Of a stretch of 64,000 nt of DNA, positions 1 to 13,189 are shown one piece after another (position 1 is the first letter of the stretch; every line of letters begins with the position of its first letter). The translations under genes and the position numbers were made by a program. The notes under the pieces were generated by a model that searched no databases, was not told where the DNA came from, and was given only the letters and a program-made list of their open reading frames with translations. Source of the stretch: Maylandia zebra (taxonomy: Eukaryota > Chordata > Actinopteri > Cichliformes > Cichlidae); contig NC_135182.1 of assembly GCF_041146795.1 (NCBI RefSeq), positions 33,958,509 through 34,022,508 on the forward strand, written 5' to 3'.

Positions 1-201
1 AAATAAAACCACATTCTCTGAGACAACGTGCAAAGGAGAAAAATCGGTTGCCTCTCCAGCTAGTGTCTTAATGTGTGGATGGATTTCAGCTCCACCGTCG
101 TGACAGTAGTCCCCATTGTGCTCTGCAGCCTCTGCACCTCTCTATCTGCAGTGGGTTCTGGTTAGAGCACCCAAAGGTCTGCAAAAACCCAAAGCAACAA
201 C
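1..201. other. Unassigned AT-rich DNA
   Basis: I see no gene, repeat or RNA signal in this left edge. Short open frames here have no recognisable motif. Confidence 0.5.
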
Positions 202-700
202 TACTGTATTTTTCTGACCATAGGAGACACCGGATTATAAGGCGCATTAAGTGAAACAAAACAGTCATATAAGTCAAACATTACTCAACCCATTCTTCTT
301 GCATTGATTCATTAATGTTGAATTCTCTCGCAGCTGCTCTATTCCCATGTTGTTGGGAATAGAGCATGTTGTTAGGAACCCTTAAGTTAACTTTTATTGA
401 GTGGAAAAAAGTTAACGATGAAGAGATGAGTGTTCATTTGACTTTGGGACCTGAAGAAGATGGAGTTTTGGACCCAGATTACTCCGCGAGGCTCCGGACT
501 ACGGCAGCCGTAATGCTCCGACAATCCATGAAGTGGTGCGGCTTTGTAGCTTACCAAAGTCGTACTACAACATTTTTGAGCGCCGTGTACCACATTAAAT
601 CGGTTCGACGCTAGTAAGCACAACCAGAATTCATACACTGTCGATTTTTGAGAAAATTAAAGGATTTTAAGGGCGCCTTATACTGCAGAAAATATGGTAT
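202..700. mobile_element. Non-autonomous DNA transposon remnant with ATAAGGCGC inverted ends
   Basis: The left end (from about 202) contains GGATTATAAGGCGCATTAAG. The right end (to about 700), read on the opposite strand, contains GTATAAGGCGCCCTTAA, so the two ends are inverted copies. Both lie next to TA dinucleotides, which fits a TA-targeting cut-and-paste element. The inside (366-614) has a short open frame with no catalytic motif that I recognise. I infer a decayed DNA transposon or MITE; the superfamily is not certain. Confidence 0.6.
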
Positions 701-3700
701 TGTTCCCAGCCACAGTTCAAGATGTTAGATACGAGTCTCTCCAGCAGCTAACCGACACTGACGACTGCCACAACGGCATCCTGACTGCAGGCCTGTAGGA
801 GATACCAATGTGACCGTTATAGTCGACACTCTCACTGCATATCCACGTTAGTAGTTGAATAATAATATTCATAAGTTAACTGTACACAGTGAGCAATGGT
901 AGGAATTCAGTATTCCGACTGAATTAACGTCTGACAGTCAGGGCTGATGCCTGTTTTTTTCTGGGACTATTACATTTCAAAGGAGTGTGACGAATCAAGC
1001 GAGGTAAAATCCCAGTGATTATGCCCCAATCAGTGAAACATTGGTAGGTGTGTCATTGTTTCCAAAAGTCTCCATTTCTCTGGAAACATTTGGAGACTAT
1101 TAATCCAGAAAGCCCCGGAGTTTTCAAAAAATGGTCAGCATTTCCAAAACCCAGCTTTTGGAGTTCTAAAATGCCAGAGTAGTGTGGATGGCAGAAGTTA
1201 TGCATTTAAAAAACATACTAGTGTGGACATGGCCTGGAGGCAGATTTTTGCTCTGTAAAAAAAAAAAGGATATACACACTCCCTCACCCAGCATCCATAA
1301 CCTGTCCCAGCACATTATTCCAACATCAGATAGGAGCGGCTTGTGCAACTTTGCATTTGCATCCTTTTTACAGTGTAATTAACCGGTCTTGTGGACAGCA
1401 AGGCACATCTTTCTTCATTTGTTAACTAGTTATGTTGTTTTTATTGAGTACAACATTAAGTGAGATCATCAACATCTCAATTATCTCTACTTTTCAACAT
1501 GTTTCTGCCCCTCCCTTCCTCTCTCTGTCATGGCAGAGAACTTTCCCCGTGGAACGACTATAAGCACGTCTAATTTGTAATGTGGTTGGGTCGGCATGTC
1601 CTGAGAACGAGTTCTAAAAGAGACCATGCAATGACCCATATTCCCCAAGTGATGAAGAAATGCTGAAAACACATAACACTACAAGGTGACACGGGTGAAA
1701 GCGTCTACACCTGCAGGTTTGTTTTTCTTTTTTATGCAAAGTGCACTTTGCATGGCGTGCCTTGTACATCAAGGAAAACTGCAAAGCCAACACTTTGTAG
1801 TGACAAAGCAGCAGGACAGAACATGAACTGGGGGTTTTGGGGTATTGTCAGCAAATCCAGCAATGCATCAAAAAGGCTTTTGGTATTTATGCTACAACTT
1901 TTCCTACGCATTGGCATTATTATGTAAAAACTTGAAACCATATCTGGTCCTAAATTTAGCTTGAGCAAAAAGTCCTACGATGTGACAAGAGCAGAAAGAC
2001 TTCCAGACTGCATTGTTAAACCTTCATTATATCTGTGCAACATACCATAGATTAATTTATACCCTTGAACCTGTCATCTCCAGCGTTTCAGTTTGTAATT
2101 CAAATTAATAACAGAAACCACAACTATCTAACACTGCAACAAAGATCTTTACACTAATACCAGCCAGTTCGTGCCTTCTCTTCTCTACTGTAAGCTCAAA
2201 GAACAGTAGCCCTTAGCAAACATTATCGTATAGAAGCATGTTTTACACAGACTGATTAATTGATTGAACTCTCCCCTTGCGTGCAATTAAGTCAAAAATC
2301 GATTGCAATTCTAATTTGAACTGGACGGGGAACAAATGCATTTCTGACAGCTGCAGTGAAACGTGAAACAGCAAGGTCATCTGTGGCCTCATTATTTTGT
2401 AGCAAAGATGTGAAACTGACATGGACTGCATGGTACGCAGGCTGTGCTCATGCTCGTGATTTTCAAGCCGAAGAGGACAAAGCGCTTTACAAAGCCTTTC
2501 AATCACCCACACATCCACAGACATTACTGTCACTGCAGAATTTGCACAAACCAACAACAGATCCACACATGACCACAGCAGAATTATTAGCGATTTTCTG
2601 CCCTGCTACACTGCTGAAACATCGGGGTGCATGACAGCTGGTCAAATAGCTTTAAAATAAGGACGACTGCACCGCAGAAGAGACCAGTTTACGTAAAGCT
2701 TTTGGCAACCTGTCTCAAAAACGATGGTCGATTTTTACAACGTTAGCCATAAATAATGTGGTGACAATAATTTCGAAACAACTCTTTCTTATTACTGCTT
2801 AATAGGAATTATATAAAACATCTTGGATTGAAGTTTCGCTACGTAAAGCATTCATTCAATAAAGTTGTTCCAGTCTAACTGTGCTCCTCTCGTGGCAACA
2901 ATTAGCAACATTCACTGATTTGAGGAAACATTGTAAGAAAGAAATCACACTTTTCAAACCCAAAACAGAAACCGTGATTTGTTTTTAAATGCATTTTTAT
3001 ATTGATTTCTTTTAAAAGGCTAAAATCAATTTAGCCGTTGACCCCAAAGCAGTGGACTGTTTCTGTGCTGGCCAGCGCCTCTGTCTGATACTGAAATGAT
3101 GCCACGGTGAACAAAACAAAAACCACTAAGAAAAATAAAATGACAGAACTCACAACTCTTTTTATTTTCCAGAATAAACAGTCTCAGTTTGAACATTTCA
3201 TCTTATCTTTGTACTACTTTTAATAAATTATCGAGTTTCCATTCTCCTGCTATTTACATCTCACACAGTGCTCCAGCATTTGTTGGAGATGTGTTTGTAA
3301 ACCTGTTTTGTACTCGTAATTCACTTCTGAAAAGGTAAAAACAACACAATGTGAACTTTTATCTCTGTGGTTACATCATATGTGTAGCTTTGAGTGTCAA
3401 TAGAAACGTCAATTTTATTTATGCAGCACATTTCCTCACATGTAAACTCAATGTGTTTAACACAGGAGACAAAAACATACAGTGGTCAGTAATGGCTGGG
3501 CAGTAAGCCTTGACAAGCTGTACATGAATGCATGTACATTATTTTTCTGTATGCAAACTATTGTCATTCTCAAGTTTATGATGTGTATCGAGTGATACTC
3601 TGTTTAGAAGTTATTACACAGGCTGTTGCATGCAAGCATAAATGCTGTAATTACAGTACAGCTTAATTATTGCATTCAGTTCCATTTTCCAGATTGCAGT

Positions 3701-6639
3701 TCTGAGAAATTCCTGCACTTTTCTATAAATGTTGCATTTGTTTGAGCTTGATTTAAATAGTTTCACCATGTCAGGCCTGCAGAACTTGGACTTCTGTACT
3801 GTAAATACAGTCAGATAGTCATATCCTTCTGCTCACTCAGAGGCAAACACATCTTTAATCTCAGCTCAGTATCATATCTTTCTCTTAAAACTCAAAACGA
3901 GAAGAAGAATTTTACTCATATTTGGTCAAAACAGGAACGAGACAAAGGTGTTGAGTCTGCAAAGTGTCGCACAAGAGCCCGACGGGCTGACGAGACTGAC
4001 AGGCTGACGCAACACTCTGAAATACTAGCTGCTGTTTACTTTAATCAATAACTAAGTGAGGCAGAAGAAAACAGGATGCCTGGTGTTTTTCAGGAAAAGT
4101 GCACAGGACAAAAGATGCAGAGCTTACCAGAAGCTGCTTGATAAGCAGTACCGGGGAAGTCTAGAGCGTTCTACTCCATCGAGAAATGTGTTCGTTTCAA
4201 ACCGCTCACCAAAAATATGTGAAAACAATATATAATCGCACTACGAGGAACCCCCCCTCCCCTCCCTGTGTAATTGCAACAGTTATCAGGAGAACAGTTG
4301 ATGTCCCTGCACACCATTCTTACAGCAAGTCTAGGGTGAAATGTGTTTTTGCAGCACTAACCCAGTCCTGCTGGGGAAAGCAAACATATTCGGGAAGGCA
4401 TGCAGAGCGATTCCATTTCATCCAACCTGCGTATTCAAATACTTTGCTTCAAAATAGCCACTCATCATTCAAGCAGGTACTCCTCTTGCCAGTGAGACAA
4501 TGCGGCCAAGTTTGGTGTTTGGCAGTGGCTCATTTGGTCTCCGAACATCAGAATTCCTGACACTGTGGCAGGAGCTGAAAAACACCAAAACAGCGTGAAC
4601 GTAAAGCTCACATTCAGCACTTTCTCAGCAACGCTGCACTGGGTCCCTGTGGTTTTCTTCAAATGTGTATTCTCATCAGTGCCCATTAGCCTGCAAATCC
4701 TAAAGAAATGCTTTCTCTTTTTTTAGAGTCTTATCCGCATAATGGGCACTGGTGCGTTCACCGGGGTCCGTACGCCAGTGTCCAGAAGGCAGGGAACATA
4801 TGGATCGCTGACAGAAGCTTGCTATGCCCACACGGGGCTGTGTGAAGGTGATGGGTAGCCGTTCTGTTGCCTCTGGGTTTGCATTACAGGAGCATGAAAG
4901 GAGAGCACGCTGACAGCCAGCAACAAATTATTAGTGTGAGTAGCAGCAGCCTCTGTTCTCCTGCTGCTGCTTCTGCTGCTGCATGGGTTCACTCATACAG
5001 CAGCATGCAGCATTCCTGCAGCTCACACACAGTTAGCCATGCGGTCAGCAGCACCCGGTCTGAGCTGTTTTTTACTCAAAACTTGTCACCTCAGCAAAGG
5101 GAGCAGTACTGCAGCACTTTTTTTTATGAAACATGTAGTGAGGCTTAGTGTAGTGTTGCTGGGAGTATTTGCTAAGGTAGCCCTGACAGGCTTCCGTTTT
5201 AGCTGACTACTGCAGCTGGATTTTGCAAAAACCTCACTTACTCACTTTAACACAGCAAATCAGCAAAGTGGCTTGCCTCACAGAGCTGCAAACAGATGCC
5301 ATGTAATTCATTTAAATGAAAACAAGTGTTTGTCAGCAGCATGCTTCTCCTGCATTGCTGTTCTGTGAAATAATCCCACTTGTGCTGCACTGGTAAAAAG
5401 GAAATTGTGAGTCATTTAAGCCAGATCTCACAAATCACCACTACTATACCTTTAGGAATGGAAAACATGTTTGCTTTATATGAATGAACATGACCGCAAA
5501 CCATACACACACTCAGATGGTCTTTGATTGCCATGGTGACGGTATGAAAACAAGCACGCACGCAAACAACCGTTCGGGGGTACTCGTGTATCGCCACATG
5601 TCAGAATAGCCTCTTACTGCCTTTGCTGACACTTTGTTGACAGTTACAACAGAGTCCACTTAAAGTTTGCATGAAAAATGTGCCTTCGGGGCAAACTCGC
5701 AGAACTGCAGACCAAACCTTTTTTCAAACGGCAAAGTGATGTTAATGGAAACTAAAGGTTTATACTGGTGGTACAAGATAAGTGCAATCCTATAACTCCT
5801 AAAAATCAGCAATGTTTCAATTATCCATCTGGCTCTAATCAACTTTAAACAGTGAAGCCACGTAAATAGTGCAGCTCAAAGTGCAAAGAGAATTTCAGCA
5901 CAAGAAATTTCTAACAATTCCTACCTGAAAAAGACACTGAGACAGCTCTGTATTACTGGCATAATCTCAATGTCATGTGAAGACGTCTAAGGCTTCTTTC
6001 ACTTGTGAAAACAAGATGCACAATTTTTGGAAACATGTTACCAAGTTTTGTTTGGAATTATACAATTCAGTGGCCGACTGTACAAGGCAGCTTGACTTTT
6101 GTAGAATAACTGAATCTGAAAGGCGCCTCACACTTGCTCTGTCCCGTAAGAATGTATGTTCCAGTATTATCTAGATACAGGCTGTGCGATACACTGATGC
6201 CATCTCTCTCTGCACATCACAAGTCTAACTGCCTCTCTGTCAATACTAATTAAGTGGTCTTAAATGAGCAATAAGATGAAAAAGACAGGTGGACAAGAGA
6301 CAAAAAAGAGAAAAATGCTGCTTAAGGTGCAGTGAGGGGATGGGTCAGTCAAAAACGTGAGCTTTAAAGCAAATGTTTTGGCAGTTTTCTGGTGTGGAGT
6401 GTTCAGGTGTGTCATCAGAATGACACAATCTTTCTAGGAGAGGCAAATATAACCCAAATTCAGACGGTGCAGTGAAGGGCAAAAAACCCAAGAGCTACAT
6501 CACAGACTCTACAGGCCTCAGTTAATATGTTAAATGTTAAAGTTCATAACAGTACAGTTAGAAAAAGACTAAACAGGTACAACTGATTTATAAGTGTTGC
6601 CAGGAGAAAGAGTTCATCTCTATAAAAAAGCATGGCAGG
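701..6639. other. Single-copy-looking AT-rich region, no gene recognised
   Basis: About 5.9 kb without a recognisable coding exon or transposon protein. Open frames such as 4,186-4,560, 2,243-2,566 and 4,867-5,148 have low-complexity or motif-free translations and were not called. Short CTG/CAG-rich runs occur near 4,940-5,050. This could be intron or 3' flank of the minus-strand gene suggested at 8,092-8,400, but I see no convincing exon. Confidence 0.4.
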
Positions 6640-7060
6640 ACAGCTTAGGTTTGCAAAGTTGCTTCTGAACAAACCACATCCTTTGGATAGATGACAGCAA
6701 CGTGGAGATGTGTGGCCATAATACGCAGCACCATGTTTGGTAATAAACACACATCCCATACCAACTGCCAAGCACGGTGGTGGAGGGGTCATGATTTGTG
6801 CCACTGCTGCCGCAGAACTTGGGCACCTCGCCGTCACTGAATCGACCAAAACTTCCTCTGTATACCAAAGTATTCTAGAGTCAAACATCCGACAGATAAA
6901 GCTTTGCCAAAATTGAGGCATCAAACACTGTAACGATCCCTCACACATCAGGAAAATCTATGTCTGAGAAAGCCCAGACCTCAGCCTGATTGAAATGCTG
7001 TGGCAGGATCTTTAGAGAGCGTCCCATAAATAAATGCCCAGAAACTTTTTCATGTTTTCT
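6640..7060 (+). pseudogene. Tc1-like transposase C-terminal remnant
   Basis: In plus-strand frames the sequence reads a decayed Tc1/mariner DDE transposase. A segment near 6,770-6,800 reads KHGGGGVMICA, matching the family KHGGGSVMVWG block. It is followed by HLAVTESTKTSSVYQSILE. Near 6,975-7,010 it reads SPDLSLIEMLWQDL, matching the family SPDLNPIEMLW block that surrounds the last catalytic acidic residue. Internal stops and frame changes show it is dead. The N-terminal DNA-binding part and terminal repeats are not seen. Confidence 0.8.
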
Positions 7061-8091
7061 TCTTTTTCACATGAATTTAATTACATTATTGTAGCTTTTT
7101 TTCAGTTTTGGAGATTTTTTGTGCACTTTTGCTGAACTTTAAAGGTGATAATTTGCATATATGAGCTACCTTTAAGGTCAAACGGCTCACTGTTCTGTGT
7201 CGTTGACCTTGTATAACTACATGTTTGAGGATTGAGGCATTTTGTTTTTGGAAGCTGGGTCCTCTCCTCCCACATAAACATAAAGCAGGCAAACAAAAAG
7301 CTACTAAACTGGCACTTGTAAACGCAGGTCATGAAATGTAAAAATTCATTTTTAATATCAGGTTAATAACAGCAATAGCATGATTAATTATTGCTGCTGA
7401 TAACTTATGATTACACACTTTCTCTCCACATCCCTTCAGTCGTATTAGAAGTAATTCACTTGCAGTAACAGACACGCTGTATAAAGTGCATTATTTTGAG
7501 CACAGTAAAGGTTTAGTGTGAAAAAAACAAACAGTCCACGGGGGTTTGTGAACAGAGTGGCCTGAGATGAAGTCAAATTCTTGGCCTGAATCCTTATTAC
7601 AGTCCGCCTCTGATACAGTTATAACACTTTTATACATAAATGACTTCTACAAGACAGCAAGCCTGAAAGGAGGCGGCTTCACCGTGCACGGTGAGTGGAT
7701 TGTGTTGCATGTTTTTCTCGTGGACAGCAGCGAATCTAAAATCACACCTGCATAACGTAACAGCCCAGCGTGCTGCAGCAGGCACAGGCTTTGTAGTACG
7801 ATATCACTGTTAATTGTGCATGATGCAGTCTCCTGAGCAGACCTTCACAGGCACTGACAGGGTAAAGCTGATAACAGCAGTAACAGCAAGGTGAATTTAA
7901 AAGGCTTACGCGTTTATTTAAAAGCGACATATCCTGGCTAATTATTCATGTAATTCTGACCGGTGAGCCCTAACGTCTGCGCTGCTCCGGAGGATTACCA
8001 GCCTAATATTATATAAACACAACCGGAACCCAAATCACATTAGCATGTTTCATCCACTGCAGACCCAAAATAACACAGAACGGATACTTAC
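7061..8091. other. AT-rich spacer or putative first intron
   Basis: No coding motif is visible. If the block at 8,092-8,400 is a first exon, this stretch would be the start of intron 1 of a minus-strand gene. Confidence 0.35.
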
Positions 8092-8400
8092 TGATGGCCT
8101 CAACGGGAAGCCGTGAATTCAGGATACGTTTATATCTCGTCCGCCACTTCAAACCCCAAACGCAGATGCCTCGTCTTCCTCCGTGTCGTCGCCGCTGTGG
8201 AAGAAAAACGAGCACAGGCTGAAGAGAGCGGCTGTACGGTCGCATGTACCGCAGTGTTCACAGCCTGCCGTCGGCCTCCTTCTTCTGCTCCGTGTTTCGC
8301 CGCGGCTGGGGAAGGAAACGCTGCATTACTGCCGCTGAGCGGTGCGGAGTCGGTGCAGGTCGGTCAGGGATGTCCTACCCCCCTCAGACGTCCGTGAAGT
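8092..8400 (-). promoter_or_regulatory. CpG-rich block: putative promoter and first exon of a minus-strand gene
   Basis: This is the only clearly GC- and CpG-rich stretch of the first 10 kb, surrounded by AT-rich DNA. At its lower edge the minus strand reads CCATCA followed by GTAAGTATCC, a near-perfect vertebrate 5' splice donor with the exon ending at 8,092. A CpG island ending in a strong donor is typical of a non-coding or short first exon of a housekeeping-type gene. The remaining exons would lie below 8,092 or outside the window; I could not identify any, so the gene is unnamed. The open frame at 8,113-8,397 on the plus strand has no recognisable domain and is probably chance in GC-rich DNA. 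Confidence 0.45.
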
Positions 8401-8571
8401 TACCGTAGCAGTAATTAGCTTCCGCTCGGGATTTTCAAAATAAAACACAAAGGCCCGCAATGAACCCATCTTTCATAAACATCGTATTTAAAAAACACAC
8501 ACACACATAGCGAGAAGGTCAAAGACATAACGCTCAGTAACTGTTGACTTTAAAAGCGTTTAACATGATAT

Positions 8572-9130
8572 TTAGTTTGAAATCTAGTTTGCACAAAGCT
8601 CCTACAGGGGTGTTTTATGCATACTGTTATGCAAATATCTGAAATATTATTTTTATTCTTGGACTAGAGTTTCAAAATTCACGATAATTATTATTTACCT
8701 TATACTGGACCTTGGTGCAGCAGCTACTTATTTCATTCACTGTCAGATGCAAGCAGTTTTAGACATCACACCACACCACTCACAACCATACATAGATAAA
8801 TAATAAAGATATCGAAACTTTTAAACATTGTTTTTGTTATCTGTTATATTGACCACTGACATCTTATATGTAACTTAGTTTGAAATCTAGTGTGAATAAA
8901 GCACTTAAAAACAAATCAGTTATGCAAATATCCAAGTTCATATTTTGTTCTTGGACTGTACTGGAATAAGTTTGCATGTTTCAGTATTCAAGATAACTTT
9001 ATACTGGACCTCAACCATTGTACACACAAGCATTGTACACACAACAGTACCCACTCTCTAATATAACACAATAGACAGATAAATAATAAAAATGACTGAA
9101 AATTAAACAATATTCCTGTTATTTATCTAA
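8572..9130. repeat. Two-copy diverged tandem repeat, period about 303 bp
   Basis: The 16-mer TTAGTTTGAAATCTAG occurs at 8,572-8,587 and again at 8,875-8,890. After each copy come matching landmarks in the same order: a TTATGCAAATATC block, a TTCTTGGACT block, TTATACTGGACCT, and AGATAAATAATAA. The copies differ by many substitutions and indels, so the duplication is old. No coding content. Confidence 0.7.
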
Positions 9131-10479
9131 TAAATTCTTGATTTATGAAGTTGTCATATATAAACAATAATACTGAATACCTATTATTTTCTAAAATTAA
9201 TAAAAGAAAATTAATGAAATGTGCATTTAGCTGAGTCGAAATCACAGTCGTTGGGCTCATTTGTCTGACGTCATTATTTTAAATTACTGCGTTATGTTTC
9301 TGATATCCTCTGAAAAATTTCAACTTTTATGTCCACTTTAAATGTACATTTAAAAAAAGAAATTCTAGTGTTTTAATAATAGTTTAAAAATAATCCTTCC
9401 AATAAATAACTTAAGGTGAGAGTAATTGCGTTAAAAGACACATCAAGCGAAGCTGAACTAGGGCTGGCTTGTACTTTCATGTAATAGGGTTTTGTACCAC
9501 AACATGGTCCAGCGAGCAATGTCAGCTATAATTTACCAGCAAGCCATTAAAAAACACATTCATATTTACATTATCACGCTGGAGAAGGCACAGCCTCTTC
9601 AAGACATAAGGAAGAGCCAAAAGAAAGTGTTACAAAATGGTCAGACATGTTATGCTACTGAAAAGAGTTACATCATTGTATTGAAACATGTGCAAACATG
9701 CATGGGAATACAACATACAAGTATAAAAAAATACACAGAGTTTGTGCAATTCTAATGAGCTTCACAGTCAATATTTGCTATGTCCACCTTTCTTCTTCAG
9801 TTTAGTTTGAACTCTTTTATAATTTCTGTAAGTAGTATTCTAGAATCGTTCTTTAGGCCTCTTAATTATTGATTCTCTGTGTATATTCTTTAATAATTAG
9901 AGTCTTAGTTATTTGTTCCAGTTTTTGATTATAGTTTATGAGCTTTGTTCTTAGTTCTAAATTTATATCCTTCGGGTTTCTTATTATTGTAATTTCTGTG
10001 CGGTTCTTTTTCGTGCTTGATACCTTTGTAATCTGGTTTTCTGTAGGAGTTTTTACATTTATATTTTGATCTATTTTTTATCACAATATTTTGCTAATAT
10101 TTAAATCTTGTTTTAGACTAGCATTCTGTGTGTCTTTTTAAGTCTCTGTCAGTTACTTCCTGTTTTATTTTGGTAGTCTTTTCCAACATGTGTCTTGTAT
10201 TTAATTTTACTTCCTTTGTTCCATTTCATTCCTTTATTCATTTCAGCCTTGTGTTTTTACCCTGGTGTATCCCATCTACCTACAGTAGGCCTTCTTTTGT
10301 CCTCCACATGTGCAATTCCCACATTTTTTTTAATTTGACAACACACTGCATAATATCGGTTGTGTCTGTCTTGATGTTTTTTACCCTCCCCTTTCCCTTT
10401 ATCTTCACTTATGGACTTTTCTAGTTGTATGTTTATCTAGTGGCTGTGCACTGATTACATATGGCAGGCAAACACTTTT
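9131..10479. other. AT-rich spacer, no gene recognised
   Basis: T-rich on the plus strand from about 9,780 to 10,470. Open frames at 9,492-9,755 and 10,128-10,424 are motif-free. The second half could be the far 5' region of the LINE that follows, but I cannot show it. Confidence 0.35.
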
Positions 10480-12290
10480 AAATCTTCGCTCTTTCCATTC
10501 ATTTCGCGCCGACCCCTGCTGGAGTGTGGGCAGTGCTAATCTACCACAACTGGATTCGTCTTTCGGCTTCTCCTACCTACCACTCTCTAATCTCCACAAG
10601 AAATGCTACAGGAAGCGGGGAAGAAGGAGTGGCCGTCGCGTCAGTCTCAGGGCCTTCCTCAGAGCCAGAATTACGGACCATGTACATGCTAACCTGGACA
10701 CTCCATCATTTTCTCCCCCCTCCCTGGATTGCTCTGACGCTAAATTGCTGGATTTACCCGGTTGATCCTCAAGCCTCCTATGCCCGTTCTGCTACACGCT
10801 TTCCTGCTCGGATTTGGATAATGTCACGCCGACGGGGAGTTTGTTGAAGCAATCTAAGCACTCTACGTCATGCTTCTAGTACCCTGGCCACAGATGGCAC
10901 TGCTTAATGTCAGGTCGCTGGTATTTAAATGACTTCTTCTCTACTAGCGGCCTTGATGGTTTATTCCTTACGGAAACCTGGATTCGCCCTGGTGAGCCCA
11001 TCCCTTTCTCTGAACTTCTTCCTTTGGACTGTGCCTTTTTTTGTTCACCGAGGCTTTCTGGTAGGGGAGGTGGTTTAGCTTCGGTTTTTAAAAACGTATA
11101 TAATGTTCGGCAACTTTCCTCACCTAACTTTGCTAGTTTTGAAGCTCAGTTATTGGAGATGACTGATTCCACAACCCCTCAGTGTGTGTTGGTCTATCGA
11201 CCGCCCAAATATAACAAATGTTTTATCTCGGACTTTGCCAACTTCCTGGGTTCCGTTCTTTTTAAATATGACTCTGTTCTTATTCTTGGTGATTTTAACA
11301 TACACATCTGTTGTACGGATGACCTGCTTGCTAAAGACTTTCTTGCTTTAATGGACTCTTTTAACCTCCTTTAGTGGGTAAATGAACCAACCCACGTTAA
11401 AGGCCATATTTTGGACTTGGTCTTTACGTATGGCCTGGATATCTGTATTAAGAATATAAATGACGCTGGGATTTCTGACCATTTCCCAGTTTCTTTTGAT
11501 ATTGGTTTATCTGCCCCTGGATCTCAGTCTGGAGCTCTTTCTCGTCCACTACGTGTACTCAGCTCTGAAGCTGTGTCAAAGTTTGCTGTGTCTTTTTTGG
11601 ATTCGGCATTTATGATTCCTGACTGCTGCTCAGTTCGCTTATCTGATGGTTATGTTAATATTTTGTTATCATTATTTTCATCTACCCCTGATTTGGCTGT
11701 ACCTAACTACTGTTCTCTCTGCTTGGTTGATGGTTATGCTAATATTCTGTTATCTTTTTGTTCTTCTATTCTTGATTCTGTTGCTCCCATCAAAATGAAG
11801 CGCTCTAGAACCTACTCTCATTGCTGGCTAAATGATATTATGCGTGCTTTACGCTGTGTTTGTCGCCGTGATGAGAGAAGGTGGAAAAAAGATAAACTTC
11901 AGGTTTCTTATGATATGTTACGGACCAGCCGCTCAAGTTTTCAAACTGCTGCTAGAATGGCTAAGGCATCTTTTCTTTCCAAAGCCATTGTGGCTAATGG
12001 TCACAACCCCCGTGTGCTATTTAAAATTCTTAAATCTGTTGTTAATCCCTGTTCTGATATGCCCTTGCCATATTCACAAGCTCTTTGTGAGCGTTTTCAA
12101 ATTCTTTTTTTAAACCATTTTCATGGTTTTATAATTGATACGTGCCAGGTCCTTTTCTTTTTTCCCTCCCATCTCATTTTTCCGATCTTATTTTGTCAAG
12201 CACCTTGGTATACCCTTGATTTTTTAGTTTGCTTTATAAATAAAGTTAATTATTATTATTATTATTATTATTATATAAAGAAATGATGGG
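10480..12290 (+). mobile_element. LINE (L2/CR1-like) with endonuclease but lacking reverse transcriptase
   Basis: Plus-strand remnant of a non-LTR retrotransposon. The 5' part (10,526-10,765) encodes a basic KKCYRKRGRRSGR stretch. An apurinic-endonuclease-like domain follows: ALLNVRSLVFK at about 10,890-10,925, then FLTETWIRPGEP, SGRGGGLASVF, VLVYRPPKYNK, ILGDFNIHICC and, after a stop near 11,372, GISDHFPVSFDI. These are the standard endonuclease blocks (ETW, GDFN, SDH). The region after about 11,780 reads the linker that normally precedes the reverse transcriptase. At about 12,110 it jumps directly into a 3' UTR ending in a TTTATAAATAAAGTTA signal and an (ATT)n tail at 12,248-12,275. The RT domain is absent. 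Several frameshifts and stops also show it is dead. Confidence 0.85.
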
Positions 12291-13189
12291 TGGCTCAAGA
12301 CTTGTCCCTGTGAAAAAGTCTTGAGCAGTCTGTTTCAGTGTAAAAGTCAATAAGACTTTGTGCATTATACCCACACTTCAGCAATTTGCAGATGATTTTT
12401 TTGCAATAATTTATCTACAAACGTCTTTATTTATACAGCACCAAATCACAACAACAGTCGCCTCACGGGGTTGAAAAAAAAATCAGAAAGCTCACACTGA
12501 AGAAAATGAAGTATGGTGAATATGATTCACCTCAAAGAAATAAAGTATGGATTTCTAACCAGAAGCAATATAATCTTGCACTCTGAATTTAAAATGAAAG
12601 TAGCAAAAATTGCTTACAGAAGCTCATAAAAGTTAAGTCAAATTTAGTTAACAAACAAAACCTGATTTCTTGATAAACACAACTCGTTTGCTGTGGTAAA
12701 TGTTATTTTAATGAGAAGTATTAATCTAACTCCTGGCCGAGTCTCGGGAGAGTAAAGAGTGTCTCTAACTTCCAGCAACTGCAAAAAAGTAGCTTACAGC
12801 ACCTGAACCGCATGACAGCACTAATTTAACACAAAACAAACAAAACACCAAACTCCAAACAACCTGCACCGCAGAGTTACACAACGATGGCACGATGAGG
12901 TAAGATGCTCACATGAATGTATTGAAAGCAGATGCAGTGCTGCTTAACTGGAGCACAGAAAGTGTTGAACATGGAAATGAGTCTCTGTCTTCACTGTTCA
13001 GTTCTGCTGCCACTGCCGCCAAGTGCTTGCTCATACAGTACATCCATGTTACATAGTAGAGTCTTTACTTTACAATATAAAGTGAACCAAGTGCCGGCTG
13101 CAAACCTTATGAGGGGGCTGTACATGTTAATGGGCATATAAACACATTCTTAGTTAGCGTATTGTCTGTCTTGTCTTAATGTTGGTTTA
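12291..13189. other. Spacer with a short minus-strand SINE/LINE tail
   Basis: A fragment at about 12,420-12,475 reads, on the minus strand, the common fish SINE/L2 end with GAGGCGACTGTTGTTGTGAT followed by a TTGGTGCTGTATAAATAAAG-like signal. A forward copy of the same tail lies at 23,060-23,145. Nothing else is recognised. Confidence 0.5.

Noticed and set aside
4186-4560. 124-aa plus-strand frame as a gene
   Set aside because: No domain, no splice context and composition like the surrounding non-coding DNA.
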